Positions 48,377 to 60,409 of a stretch of 64,000 bases of DNA are shown piece after piece. The DNA is from Gonapodya prolifera JEL478 (Eukaryota; Monoblepharomycota; Monoblepharidomycetes; Monoblepharidales; Gonapodyaceae): assembly GCA_001574975.1 (NCBI GenBank), contig KQ965731.1, positions 1,113,737 through 1,177,736 of the forward strand, read 5' to 3'. The translations under genes and the position numbers were made by a program. The number at the start of each line of letters is the position of its first letter. The first letter of the stretch is position 1. The notes below the pieces were generated by a model. That model saw only the letters and a program-made list of their open reading frames with translations, had not been told where the DNA came from and searched no databases.

Positions 48377-50976
48377 ATGGCTCCCCACCCATCCACCCGT
48401 CTTCTCTCCCTCGTCCCCCTTGTCCCCCTCCTCCTCCTTCTCGCCCTCCCCCACGCTCCCTTGACCCACGCCATGTGCGAATGCGGCTACCGCACCCCAA
48501 CACTCGACATCTTCACCGACGCCCTCGTCGTGCCCTCGTTCGGGTCCGTCGACCTCGACGCCGCCCCCGACTTTTTCCCCTCGGCATGGTCGCGTGATCC
48601 CGTCGGGGACGAGACCGTGGGCACGGTCATGGAGAAGGGCAATGCCGTGGTGGATGGGCAGGGCGTGCTGGGGTTGAGTGTGAGGAAGGATAAAAAGGGG
48701 GGGAGGGTGCCCGGAGGGGAGGTCATGAGTACGAGAAAGGTGGGTAGTCGAGACGCTGCGCTAGCTGTCCGAGGCCTAAGTGCGATAGCAATGACCGAGG
48801 CGTCCGCCGGAGGCGAATACACCGCGGAGCGGAATGTTCCTCGCGGAGCGATATCAATTGACAAGAGGTGTCAGCCGGAGGCGGATTACCAGCGACGTGG
48901 AATACGCTCCACATTGCGAAGCGGTATACTCTCATGGAGCGAGTATCGAGGCCTAAGCTCTGCGAGGCGCTTGACCGAGGTTGACGGGCGAAGCCGAGAG
49001 GTTTTGCGCGGAGCGGAGCGGAGCGCATTGCGAGCCCCAAGGAGGCGGAGTACCCACCAAGGGGAATGGACTCGCTTCGCGAGCACGAGGCGAAGTGCTG
49101 GACTGAAGTGTCTGCCGGAGGCGAGTGATTTTGCGCGGAGCGAGAACGAGGCAGGCGAATACCCTGCGAAGCGGAGTAGTACTTGTGGAGTGAGAACGAG
49201 GCGAATCCGACACGAAGCAAAATACTCTTTGGGAGCGAGTATCGAGACCGAGGCGCGATAGCGTCGACCGAGGCTGTCCACCGGAGGCGAACTCACCATG
49301 GAGCGGAAGAATTTGGATATATTTTGGAGTCAAGTTTGGATAGTGTTTGCTCACACGCCTGGTTAATCCTAGGACATCTCATTCGGCACATTCCGCATCG
49401 TCATGCAAACGTCCGCTGTTCCCGGCTCCCTCGCCTCCGTCTCTCTCACGTGAGTGTGCCCTCGTCCCTTGTCCCTCTCTCCTCCTTTTCGCTGACCGGC
49501 CCCTCCCATTCTTATCTCCTTCTTCCCACATTCTCACTGCCCCGCCCCCACCCTCATATCCCCATGCCCCACCCCTCCCCACCCCACAGCGTGGACCCAA
49601 CCTCATCCATCTCCCTCCTCCTCCCCTCTCGCCTATCCCCGCAAGCCCTCCTCACGGCCTCAATGAACCCCCCGCAGACGGACGCACTCGGCAACCCGAG
49701 CACCAAGTCCAGCCAGTCGCTCGATGTCGGAGGCGACCCCAGCGCGGGGTGGCATGAGTACAGGATCGATTGGTGAGTCGAAAGTAGTGGTGGGAGCGGT
49801 GGTGGTGGGAGGCACCTGCCAGCCTGGCAGTGTACCTTTGCAATCGGTAGCCCGCCTCGATGAACCACAATCCACCTCACTCACCGACCCTCATTCTGCA
49901 CCACCCCCAATCCCTTCAGGCTCCCCACGCGCACCGACATTCTCGTCGACGGTCGCCTCCTCACATCCCTGACCCCCCCGACGACATTCAACTCCAGCGG
50001 CGGCTCCGTGTTCGCCCTATCCCACTTCGGTCCCGGCTCTACCGTCTCGGGCACGCCGCCCACCATCGACGCCACGTTCTCGGTCCTCTCGGTGCGCTTG
50101 TTCTTCAACTCCTCGGACAAGGCCCGCAACGACGCGTACGTGTCCCGATGCAATAGCGCGACAAACGCGGGAAAGGACAGGAGGGTCTGCGATACGGACA
50201 GCGTCGTCGGGACCATCTTGAGCGCGAATGATGCGGCGAGCAGTGGGGGTGGAGATCAGGGTATTCCGAGTGAGTAGGTGGGACGGGGGACGGAGGTTTG
50301 CTTTGCGAGGCAGAGGATTGTTGCAGCGCTTGATGGGACCAGGTGGTTGTTTCAGTGGACGAAACACATCCACCAAAGCAGTGGAACGAAAAGCTTGGCG
50401 AGGAAACGAAGTTCATAAAAGCCACATGAGTTTGCTCTCGCAACATCGGATTAACTCTACTCTATCCAACCCCACCCAGACACTGCTCGCTGGGCGCTCA
50501 TCGCCATGGGTGGTCTCGTCGTGCTCGTGCTCTTCACCGTCGCCCTTGCCTTCCCCGCGCGGTACATTCTCACCACCCGGCAAGAAAAGGCGCTTTCGGT
50601 ACGCCGCGAGAAGGTTGCGCAGTCCGTCGCCGCACAGGGCGGCCCCCGCGGTCCAAACGGGGTGCCATCGTACCTGCACCCAGAAGGCGGCCCTGTTGGT
50701 GCTGTGGGTGGGTGGTCTGGCGGATGGGCGGACGACGTGAGCGACGTGGGCTCTGTGGGCACAAGGACGTCAAGGTACTCGGCACCCCCAAACTTCAACA
50801 TTTCGGCGGCAGAGGCCCGCAAGAGAGTCGCCGCCATGCAGGCCCCTGTGGTCGAGGGCGGATTCATGGCGGGTGCGAGGTTGCAGGGAAGATTGGGGTG
50901 GCGGGAGCGGCCGAGCGGGGACGGTTACTACTCCGATGGGAGTGGCACCATGTTTGGGGAGGATGATGAGCGGTAG
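48377..50976 (+). CDS. GH16-like type-I membrane protein lacking the catalytic motif
   Basis: Signal peptide MAPHPSTRLLSLVPLVPLLL from 48377, cleaved before MCECGY. Then GGEVMSTRK and, after a 633-bp intron (48740-49372), DISFGTFRIVMQTSAVPGSL. The position of the catalytic NEVDIEIL of the paralogue at 35-37 kb reads LTVDPTSSISLLL, so both catalytic Glu are absent. The frame continues DVGGDPSAGWHEYRIDW, then GSVFALSHFGPGSTVSGTPP. A transmembrane helix (WALIAMGGLVVLVLFTVALA) and a cytoplasmic tail follow, stop at 50976. The fold is clearly GH16, but hydrolysis or transglycosylation by the usual mechanism is not possible. A glucan-binding lectin-like or structural role at the wall-membrane interface is inferred. 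Divergent partner of the GT2 gene. Confidence 0.82.
48740..49372 (+). repeat. Intron-filling hairpin-repeat element B (first long intron of GH16-like gene)
   Basis: A 633-bp intron from GTGGGT (48740) to CTAG (49372), packed with degenerate units. CGAGGCCTAAG is at 48770-48780 and 48947-48957, TCCGCCGGAGGCGAATA at 48803-48819, CCGCGGAGCGG at 48822-48832 and GATAGCGTCGACCGAGGC at 49257-49274. Variants (GGAGGCGGA, GCGAAGCGG, GGAGCGAGTATCGAG) recur throughout. The last 70 bp are ordinary intron sequence with a branch-like GGTTAAT. Confidence 0.82.
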
Positions 50977-51351
50977 AAACGGTGTGGCGTTTTGGGGCTG
51001 TTATGATGCCGCATCACCTTTGGACTATCTATTGAGAATCGCGCGTCCTTCACCCTTGCGCTGTGATTTCGTGGACGGAGTGTTTTTAGACTTTTACTGG
51101 TGTGCGGTCTCATGTGGCATCCAGAGACCGGTAACATGTAATTCTCGAGGGTTTGCGGGGATTCTCAGCATAGCAGGTACTTGGGAATAGTTTTTTTCGT
51201 TATGCGCAATAGATCGTATTTGGAATTTTTTTTGGGTGGGATTTTTTTTTTTGGCGAAGACTGTCAGTGTGTGCGAAGATCTGTGTGAAGACCGGTGTCC
51301 GATCACGCAACATCCAAGCGTCAATTCATCGAGCATCGATCGCCCACCGCA
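50977..51351. other. Intergenic stretch, 375 bp
   Basis: Between tandem plus-strand genes. Contains two T-rich runs (about 51190-51255), likely near the upstream gene's 3' end or the next promoter. Confidence 0.5.
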
Positions 51352-52432
51352 ATGACCGAACTGTGTGTCATTGAAACGATGACGGCAGAGAACAGCAGAC
51401 TCAAGTCGCAATTGAAGAAGACGGAAGCAGACCTCGACGAGGCGAGGAGGAAGTGCAGCCACCTCGAGGACATCTTGATGGCGGGCCAGGACAGACGCAT
51501 CATTAAGATGTACAGCGTCCTCGCAACCGCCGAGCTTCAGAAGAGGGAGATGGCGGATGCGATCAAGGAGCTCCAGCAGAAACTGGAGCTGATGGAGGGA
51601 TCGCTCCAGGGAAAGAGCACACCTCTCGACTGTGAAGAAGGTGCGCAGATAGTGAAGTGAACTGCAAGGTCGTCTGATCGCTAATCCATGCACCCTCTGA
51701 TTAGTTGCGGACAGGCAATCGTCGCCACCCACTCCCACCTCAGAAACCACCCTCGCAGAATCCGCCGACTCCATTACCTCCGTTGCCTCCTTGGTAATGG
51801 TCGAGCTCCCAGAGTCACTTCTTCCCTCCGCCCCCGTCTCGAAAATCTCTTGTGCATCTCCACCCTCGTTGCCGCAACCTACCATCCCTCCCTCGTCTCT
51901 GGGCTCTTCAGAGCCGCACACCTTCCCCACTCAGAGCTCATGCCGATCAACCACCAGCCTGCAAGTATGTGGAGGTGCTGTAAGCACAGTGCCCTACCAC
52001 CACCCAGGCTCAGTGGTCGCGACTCCGGCGTGGAACGACCCCCAGACTGTACCAAACGTTGCTGCAGGAACACGCGCGCTCCGAAGACGCCACCAACTAC
52101 GAGTGCATGATACGACCGTCATTGAATCCATGCAAAAACCCGCTCTCTTCCCCTCCATTCCGCCACCACTTCACACCCTTCCCGAATCTTCCGACGCAGA
52201 GGCTTCCTCGCCGCACGCCTCTTCCTTCTCGCTTCCACGAAAGATCCCATTCGTCGCCAGCCCCGCGACGTTACCCACCTACAATGTCGCAAATAACGAC
52301 AGATCCTCTGTGCTGGAGTCGGTGGCTGACTATATCGCAGGATCTGGGGTAATGGGTTCTGTTGTGAAGCGATTAGGAGCCATGGCCGGCATGCTCAGCT
52401 GGGACGGAAGAAGGACAGTTCTTCCAAAATAA
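51352..52432 (+). CDS. Hypothetical coiled-coil protein
   Basis: ATG at 51352 gives MTELCVIETMTAENSRLKSQ and a heptad-rich coiled coil of about 80 residues (LKKTEADLDEARRKCSHLED; LQKREMADAIKELQQKLELM). A short intron (about 51640-51704) leads to a Ser/Pro/Thr-rich region with Glu-poor low complexity. The end is more ordered (SSVLESVADYIAGSGVMGSV, then VKRLGAMAGMLSWDG), stop at 52432. A further intron near 51965-52058 is possible. I recognise no family. The coiled coil suggests dimerisation or an adaptor role, but nothing more is supported. Confidence 0.6.
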
Positions 52433-52698
52433 AGTTGATGAAAACGGAGGGATTGCAACGTAGGGACTCTTTTTGCTTCATCCAAATTTTTGCAATTATT
52501 CATGTTACAGCGCCAAAAGAAGCCTGCCTAAGTAGTTTAGTATCTGAACATAAAAGAATATAAAGAAATGGACATCTGCCGATAGTGAGACGAGCTGATG
52601 TTGGAGACGAACTTGCACGAATTTTACCCACGCTTATATCCCAAATCCGTTCGCTGCCCCCAAAGCCCAATCCGTTCTTGTCGCTCCGATCGAACATC

Positions 52699-53789
<1,091 letters not shown>

Positions 53790-53889
53790 TGATTTAATTA
53801 TGAATACCCAGAACGGGACTGCATTGTCTCATATCCCCCATCGCTTCAGCTCTCATGTAGATTAGAATATGTTCATCAAACAGTACATA

Positions 53890-55711
53890 CTACGATATCT
53901 GTGCCCCGTTCAAGCTTTGTGCCACCAACGGACCGAATTTGGTTTTCAGAGGGGCTTCTTTGTAGTGTGCAATACTGTTCGCAGCGTCTGTCTTCAGGTG
54001 AGCTGACGCTTTCTCCCACACTTTGTGTTTGGGATTCAGCTGCGCATCCGGGTTACGCTCATAGCCTTCACAAAACACCTCATCGCCGGGGTCAGAGGAC
54101 TCGGGGGGCACCAACAATTCCACCTTGGACTTATCAGCCGTCGAAGCGGCGAGAAGCATGGCTTGAGATTCCACACCCTTAAACTTGGCCGGTTTCTGCA
54201 TGGAGTAAAATTAGTTGTCGTGGTCTCGACTTGTTACTACAGAAACGTACCAGATTCATCACCCCAACTACCAGTCTTCCGTTCAAGTCATCGAGGCTGT
54301 AGTACTTCGCAATGCCCGAAACGACCGTTCGCGGACCGGATTCTTCTCCAAAGTCTATCTTCTCCACATAAAGATTTGAAGCGTCGGGGTCTGGGTGTTT
54401 CTCGGCGGAAACAATGCGACCCACACGAAAGTCTTTGAGGGTTATATGCAAAATACGTGATGATCAAACCGGAGCTGAAGAGACCAAAAAATACCCCTCA
54501 CCAATTCGAGAGATCTCTTCACTCAGTTTAGGCTTCACAGGGGGGTACGCCAAGTTAATGAGCTCTTGCAGCTCTGGCGACGAGAACTTCGCCCGAATGG
54601 GTTCAATCAGCTCATTCAGGGCGTCGCTGACACCCTTCTTCAAGTCCAATGGGTGAAGCTTCTTCTCCGCAAACGTACTCTCCAGATCAGCGGCATTGGT
54701 GAAGACCAAGTCGCCACCGAATTTCTCGGGCCTCCGCACAACAAAGCGACCTTCGCCACCGTGCTTCAGCGAGCTCAGAGGAAGAAGGACATTTTTGACA
54801 AACCCAAGTACTGGGTTGTCAACGATATTGCCCTCCTCACAGAATGATTTTCTGACTTTGCGCTCGATGTCTTCGGCACTGTCTAGGAGGTCAATTTTGC
54901 TGTCAGGTTCCGAGGACGACATTTTGCTCCCCGTGAGACCTGGAAGCATTGGATTCATGAGGTGAGCGCGCTTTTTGTAACCAAGTGCCGGAAGGTACTT
55001 TTCGGCAAACACGAAAATCTTGCGCTGATCAACTCCTCCAAACTGAATGTCGACTCCGAGGTACTCCTCGTCCAGTGCCTGGAGACCAGGGTAAAGGAGA
55101 CCAGATAGCAGAGGAGAGGCCACCTGCTTCACAACTTCGGCACCTGCTTTCTTCGCATCATGCTCGGTGACCATAGAGGAGAGGCGGTAGACATCCAGGG
55201 TGTACTTTTCTGAAAGCTGGTATGAAGTCCCGACGACGAATTTCAGCCTCGCGATCGGGACACCGATAGAGGTAAGAGTCGCTTTAATGACCTCTTCGTA
55301 GTAACGGGTGCGTTGGCGGAGGAGTTCCCAAGGGGCCTTTTGGTTGTCCAGGAATCCGTGAAGGTCGGCGAGAAGAATAGTTACCTTTGTATCCCATCGG
55401 TGGAATGAATCATCAGATACGAGGATAAGTATGGATCTCAAAGGAAAATAAACACTGTAAGTGCTTACCTCGACATGAGCCTTCAAAAAGTCTGCAATCT
55501 TTGAAAGCGGTATAAGGTACCCGACGTGAGGTCTTCCGGTCGTCGCAGATCCCCAGTAGAGCGTAGCAGGCCTCTCGGAAATGATCTTTTTGATGGATTC
55601 TCCTCCCAGGACTTCTTGGAGATTTCGTGTTATGAGCGAGTATTTCTCCTCCACTGTGAGCGAGTGGTCGAGATCGATTCCATTTGCATCCGCCCGTGAT
55701 TCAGACGCCAT
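53890..55711 (-). CDS. YARS1: Cytosolic tyrosyl-tRNA synthetase with C-terminal EMAPII-like domain
   Basis: Start [20 protein letters not shown] at 55711. Class I core: [20 protein letters not shown] with HIGH-like PHVGYL, then [20 protein letters not shown] and [20 protein letters not shown]. The KMSKS-like loop is [16 protein letters not shown] (about 54955-54900). After [20 protein letters not shown] the gene continues through introns into an OB-fold: [50 protein letters not shown] and [19 protein letters not shown], ending SLNGAQIS at 53890. This tail matches the EMAPII-like domain of animal TyrRS; yeast TyrRS lacks it. The enzyme charges tRNA-Tyr in the cytosol; the OB-fold adds tRNA binding. 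Confidence 0.93.
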
Positions 55712-55941
55712 GAAGCCTTCAGTGATGGGGGCAGAATCCGAATTCGAGTTGTCAAGAACTGTGCCGTGCCCCCTTCCACTTGCCGGCGGCTAAATATTTT
55801 CGTCGGTACATTTTTGCAAAGCGATGGGCTTGGTTCAAAGAAGATTTGTATGCCGAAGGGTATTGCGTAAATTAAATCCGGCTTTAATCCCATCTAAGTA
55901 GAAGACCACCTTCCCAGCTCCAACTATGCTTAAACAAGCAA

Positions 55942-57657
55942 TCATTTCACGTGGCTCTTGCTCCCACTCGCAAACTGCACTGTGGACAGCACAATGTCAG
56001 ATGACACCTCCGACACGTCTGAAACATTCATAGTGACGTGAAAGGGCTGGAACTGTGTTTCAACAGCGCCCTTATGCGTTGTTGTCTAGGGTTCATGGTG
56101 AGAACGTATTTTTCGTGAGAGACAACGTGAGCCCGTTACCTGAGCCTTTTTCATGATGGACACATCATTGCCAACGAATACGATGAGTGCAAACTTCACG
56201 GTAGGGTGTGAATCGATCCTGTTGAAGGATTATTCCAGATCACAACCATTTCAAGGGACGCAACCAAAGCCACAAAACATACATATCAATGACTCGAACG
56301 AGACCATAAAAGATTCGATCGCTTGAAAGTTGCGTTTTAAGAGCATCGGCGCCCCCTTCACCAGACCCCAGGAGGATGATTGGGCGGGAGGTAGCGTTGT
56401 CTTCGTACGTTGCAAGCACCCAGTCGGCGGGGCTCTTGTCGCTGTGAACTGCTTTGATGGCCTGTTACAAGGTTCCCTTAGTCATTGGAGTCTCGCATTT
56501 TTGGAGTCGCATCTCACCTCGACCAATTCAGGGGAGAACGTGGGACCCTTCGATCCAGCCCCGCCAATTCCGCCACCAACAGCTTTTTTGGCTGGGAGAG
56601 ACGGCAACGGCTGCTGTCCTGGTTGTGCCGCCACATTTTGCTGTCCGAATTTGGGGAGCTTGCCAGGAAGGTTGGAAAATGAACCAGATGCACTCAATTC
56701 CGGTCCAGATGAGCCCTCGGACACTTTTTTGGTAACTATGAAAGAGGAAGTAACGTGATAGCAGAGTGAATACACAATCCCAACGCTTCACTGCGATCTG
56801 CCAGAGGAGAATGATCACACAGTAACTTGTGTCCAGAACAGCAAGCGTCTCCAGTTCACGTCGCAACAATATCGTCGGGACTACCCATTGAGTATGCGAT
56901 ACTCACTTTCTTCCTCTGTCGCGCCCTCCGGGTTCTCAATCTCGATATCGGCATGGTAAGGCTGGAACCTCTTCTGCACATCTCCCTTAACTACGCCAAA
57001 GCGACCCTTCTTCATCAGCGGCACGCGCTCGCCCAAGTTGTACAAGTAGACAAATTTGGTCGTAGTTGTGAGGTCAACCTTCACAAAAATGCGGAGAAGA
57101 GCATATTGGACTGTCAAACACGTGCGGATGGGAACAACACAATATGTGACCATGTGAAGGTGCGGAAAACATCTGAATTCTTCCTGGATTTACCTTGGTC
57201 GTCCTTGAGATGGGATCGCAGCTCGTTAAAGCCACCAGTTCCGGTTGCTTGAAGAGCAACTACGTTGGGACTGTCGGCATCGTGACCAACGAGCACCCAG
57301 TTTGTAGGATCCTCATTCTGCAAGAGTCCCAATCACGATTGTTGGCAGGAGTGACATATAGGAAATTGGAGGCCAATTAGTCCAATCGCGACGCGTGACA
57401 GAGCATCAAGCAAGGGGAGCCTCAACAGCGCCAAGAGAAGAAGTAACCACCCACCGTCCGGATGGCGTCCAAAGCTCCCTTCAGCGCGTTCTCGTCTTTC
57501 ATTTGAAGGTAGGTATTGTCAAGGACGTGAAACAAAGCAGAAGGTGTTGGAAGCAATCACAAGGACAATAGCCGTGAAGTTCATCGTTAGGAAATTAGAG
57601 CATCAAATGCAATCCAGTCACGCGATTCTTACCGCGGATTGTGACGGTGATAGACAT
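55942..57657 (-). CDS. Tandem coactosin-type ADF-H domain protein
   Basis: Start MSITVTIRDENALKGALDAI at 57657, after which splicing gives NEDPTNWVLVGHDADSPNVV, GFNELRSHLKDDQ, KFVYLYNLGERVPLMKKGRF and VQKRFQPYHADIEIEN: one complete coactosin-like ADF-homology domain. A linker of about 80 residues (Gly/Pro/Ser-rich, KLPKFGQQNVAAQ) follows. A second domain reads AIKAVHSDKSPADWVLATYE, GSGEGGADALKTQLSSD, VKFALIVFVGNDVSIMKKAQ and TTTHKGAVETQFQPFHVTMN, ending SKSHVK at 55942. Coactosins bind F-actin rather than monomers. Twinfilin also has two ADF-H domains but of a different subtype; Abp1/drebrin has one plus SH3. Tandem coactosin domains could cross-link or stabilise filaments (inference). Confidence 0.85.
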
Positions 57658-57863
57658 GAAAGGTTGTTGACAGATTGGACGGTCGAGCTTGCATGAACCC
57701 CAAACACCAGATTGGTCAGGGTTCAACAAATGAAGGCTTCATTCGGTCTCTCATCTCTCATTTGAAAAATTCTCACGATTATATATTAATACGGTCCCAT
57801 TGTTTCCAACACATGTTCTGACTTGTCCCCGCAATCTTCTTCAGAGGTCTCCAAAGAAAGAGG

Positions 57864-59668
57864 TTACCGTAGCCCAGAAACAAGCATACCAACGTCTTCC
57901 AGCATCGCTTTCCACCGAGACACGAACCTGGCCACGGTAGCACCGTCGACAACCCTGTGGTCTGCCGAAAAGCTCACTGTCATGGCGGATTTGATAGATA
58001 TGCGCTCATCGCCTTCAGATTCCTCGACGACAGGAATCCGGCGTATTTTGCCGACCCCTCCTATCACAAGCGTATCTGGAGGTATGACTGGTGATACCAC
58101 CCCACCACCAATGTTGCCAATGTTAGAAATGGTTATGGTGGCACCGCTAAAGTCCGCTGGCGGAATCTGTCCCGCCTTGCCCAATTCGGTAAGTCTGTAC
58201 ATTTCCGTTGCAACTTCGAGCACGGACTTGTTTTGGACGTCCTTTATGACGGGAACGACGAGGCCCAGTGGCGAATCCATCGCAAAACCGACATTATGGA
58301 TGCTCCGATACTGCAGCTTCGCCTTGCTCACATCGGTTGGATCGTCAGCGGCGGTGACAAGTTGCGCGTTGAGCAGGGGAAAGTCAACCAGGGCTGCCGA
58401 GAGAGCTTTGACGAGAATGGGCATGTAGGAAGTTTTCTCCATTGAGTGCTTTTTGGGTTCACTCGCGATTAACTTGTTAATAGAAGACCGCAATTGCGTC
58501 AAGTTGTCGGTATAAACGTCATCAGAGTACAGGAAGTGAGGAATCTGCAGAGAGCGTGACATGTTTTTGAACATGGACTTTTGAAGTGGTGTGAGCGGGA
58601 CAGGCGTCGTTGGGATTTCGGCAGAGGCTGTTTGCGCCAGTGGCAGGGCTGCGCTCCAAAGGAAATGCAGCCAATGTTAAACTGAGTACAAGGGACGAAG
58701 AAAAGGATCCACAACTTACGTCTCACTGCGGATGAACCACCTTTCTGAGCCTCAATGTAGGCAAAGACATCTTCCTTGAGTATCCTCTGTCGAAAAACAC
58801 GTTTGATGTTGCACATGAACGACTATCGTGCCCCGTAACTCACGCCGTCCTTTCCAGACCCAGAAATTTGCCGCAAATCTACCCCGTTCTCCTTGGCAAC
58901 TCTCCGCACGGCAGGTGTTGCAAAAGTCATGGCATTACCATCTTCAGCGGGTGCGACAGGCGCTGTTGGTGTGGATGGCGGTGCCGCGGGTTTCACGGGT
59001 TCCCGTTTTGGGGCAGGTGCGACGACAGAAGATGCGGCAGCGGGAGCTGAGGTGGGTTGTGCCGAAGCAGTCTCGATATCGCAGAGGGGTTGCCCCACTT
59101 TCGCCATTTCGCCGACCTTGTGTGGTGAGTAAATGCTGTGAGAGTCGTGCTCATACCAACAAAACATCCAGCCTCGCTCGTCTCGCTAACAAGCCATTTG
59201 TAGTGAGTTCCCCATCATGTTGCAGTCGACATGGAGGCGGACTCGCGCGGACTTGCGTATCAACCGTTCCTCCCGCCATCGGGTTTTGATGTCCATGGCA
59301 CCAGCCGGCATCGGCAAGGAGAGTTTCTCACCTTGTGATGAAGCTTTTTCACCACACCGTCGTACCGTGAGGTGATTTCCACGGTCGCCTTGTCCGACTG
59401 CACTTCGCAGAGCTTGTCGAACATTTGGATCCGGTCGCCTTCTTTCACATACCACTGAACTATCTCACACTCTTTAAACGGAACCATACAGGGACGCGTC
59501 AATGAGATTTGTTCGTTTGAGGGTCTCTGAATCATCAAGCTCACCTTGAATCCCTTCACCGATATCAGCCAGGTGAAATGGAATGACTCCTCGAGAGACG
59601 ACAGTAGAATGGAACAATCTGTAGCTCTGGTGGTGGCGGCCCGGACATGAATGAATTGAATGACTCAT
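57864..59668 (-). CDS. DBT: Branched-chain alpha-keto acid dehydrogenase E2 (lipoamide acyltransferase)
   Basis: Start set at the ATG at 59668 ([20 protein letters not shown]), a presequence-like lead, then [15 protein letters not shown]. The lipoyl domain has [20 protein letters not shown] followed by DKATVEI, with the lipoyl-Lys in SDKATV (about 59390). A Pro/Ala hinge leads to the E1/E3-binding domain [20 protein letters not shown] (about 58920-58850) and another hinge. The catalytic core includes [40 protein letters not shown] and the active-site [17 protein letters not shown] (about 57965), stop at 57864. It belongs to the mitochondrial matrix BCKDH complex that degrades Leu, Ile and Val. 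GEGI and the core favour DBT over pyruvate or 2-oxoglutarate E2. Yeasts often lack it; early fungi keep it. Confidence 0.93.
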
Positions 59669-60409
59669 TTTGAGAAGTTCTCGTTCCCGCACCTTGTATT
59701 GCATTACCCGTGATTGTCGGCTCAAACGTACAGCGTCGAGAGTCTGACAGAGAAGCAATGGCGGAGAAAAGTGAGAAAAAGCAGGGCGTTCAAACGGTGG
59801 GTGGGGCGATGAATCGTTGTCTTCCGTCCCAACAAGAGTCCCGGACTCCCAGACTCACCAATCGAGCTCTACAGTTCGAGTTTTGGACGATGGACGCTGC
59901 CGAGGGAACTCTAGCAGATAATTGTGCCGCATGGAAGCAGCTGTGGGGACCTCCACGGAGGGCTTGAACGGACGCCCTTGGCGAAAGAGCTTGGGAGAAC
60001 ATGGAGGAGGCGGAGAGCGGCAGCACTCGTGGAATGAAGAGGAAAGAAAAGGGGAATGGTTGAACTAAGTCCGATGAATTCGTTGCAACTGTTGCTTGTG
60101 GCTCGACTTTGGTTGCACCTAACTTTTCGGCGTGGACCTAACTGTGATTCCTAACTCTGCCTGGTGCAGAAATTGTGGAGCACAGAAAGAGATCGTCTTT
60201 GTGCAGGAATTTTTATGTTTCACGAGATGCAAGAGCAGAGCAACGGCTATTCAATCTAGCTAGCACTTCCCAGTGGCAGGCTGCTGGCGGTATTTCTGCG
60301 AGGTCCGAGAAGCGCCTCGAATAAGACTCGCTGCGAGCATTGCGGGAAACCTCGTGTCCTCAGCACGGGTGACATTTCTGTGGTCAACCAACGCAAAATT
60401 CATTCGTCC
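59669..60409. promoter_or_regulatory. Divergent region, DBT / sorbosone-dehydrogenase-like gene
   Basis: 741 bp between inferred starts. An additional 5' exon of DBT may lie at about 59690-59760. No other gene recognised. Confidence 0.4.

Noticed and set aside
46794-49372. CRISPR-like or bacterial REP array
   Set aside because: Units are degenerate, spacers are not uniform, and the repeats lie inside spliced introns of eukaryotic genes.
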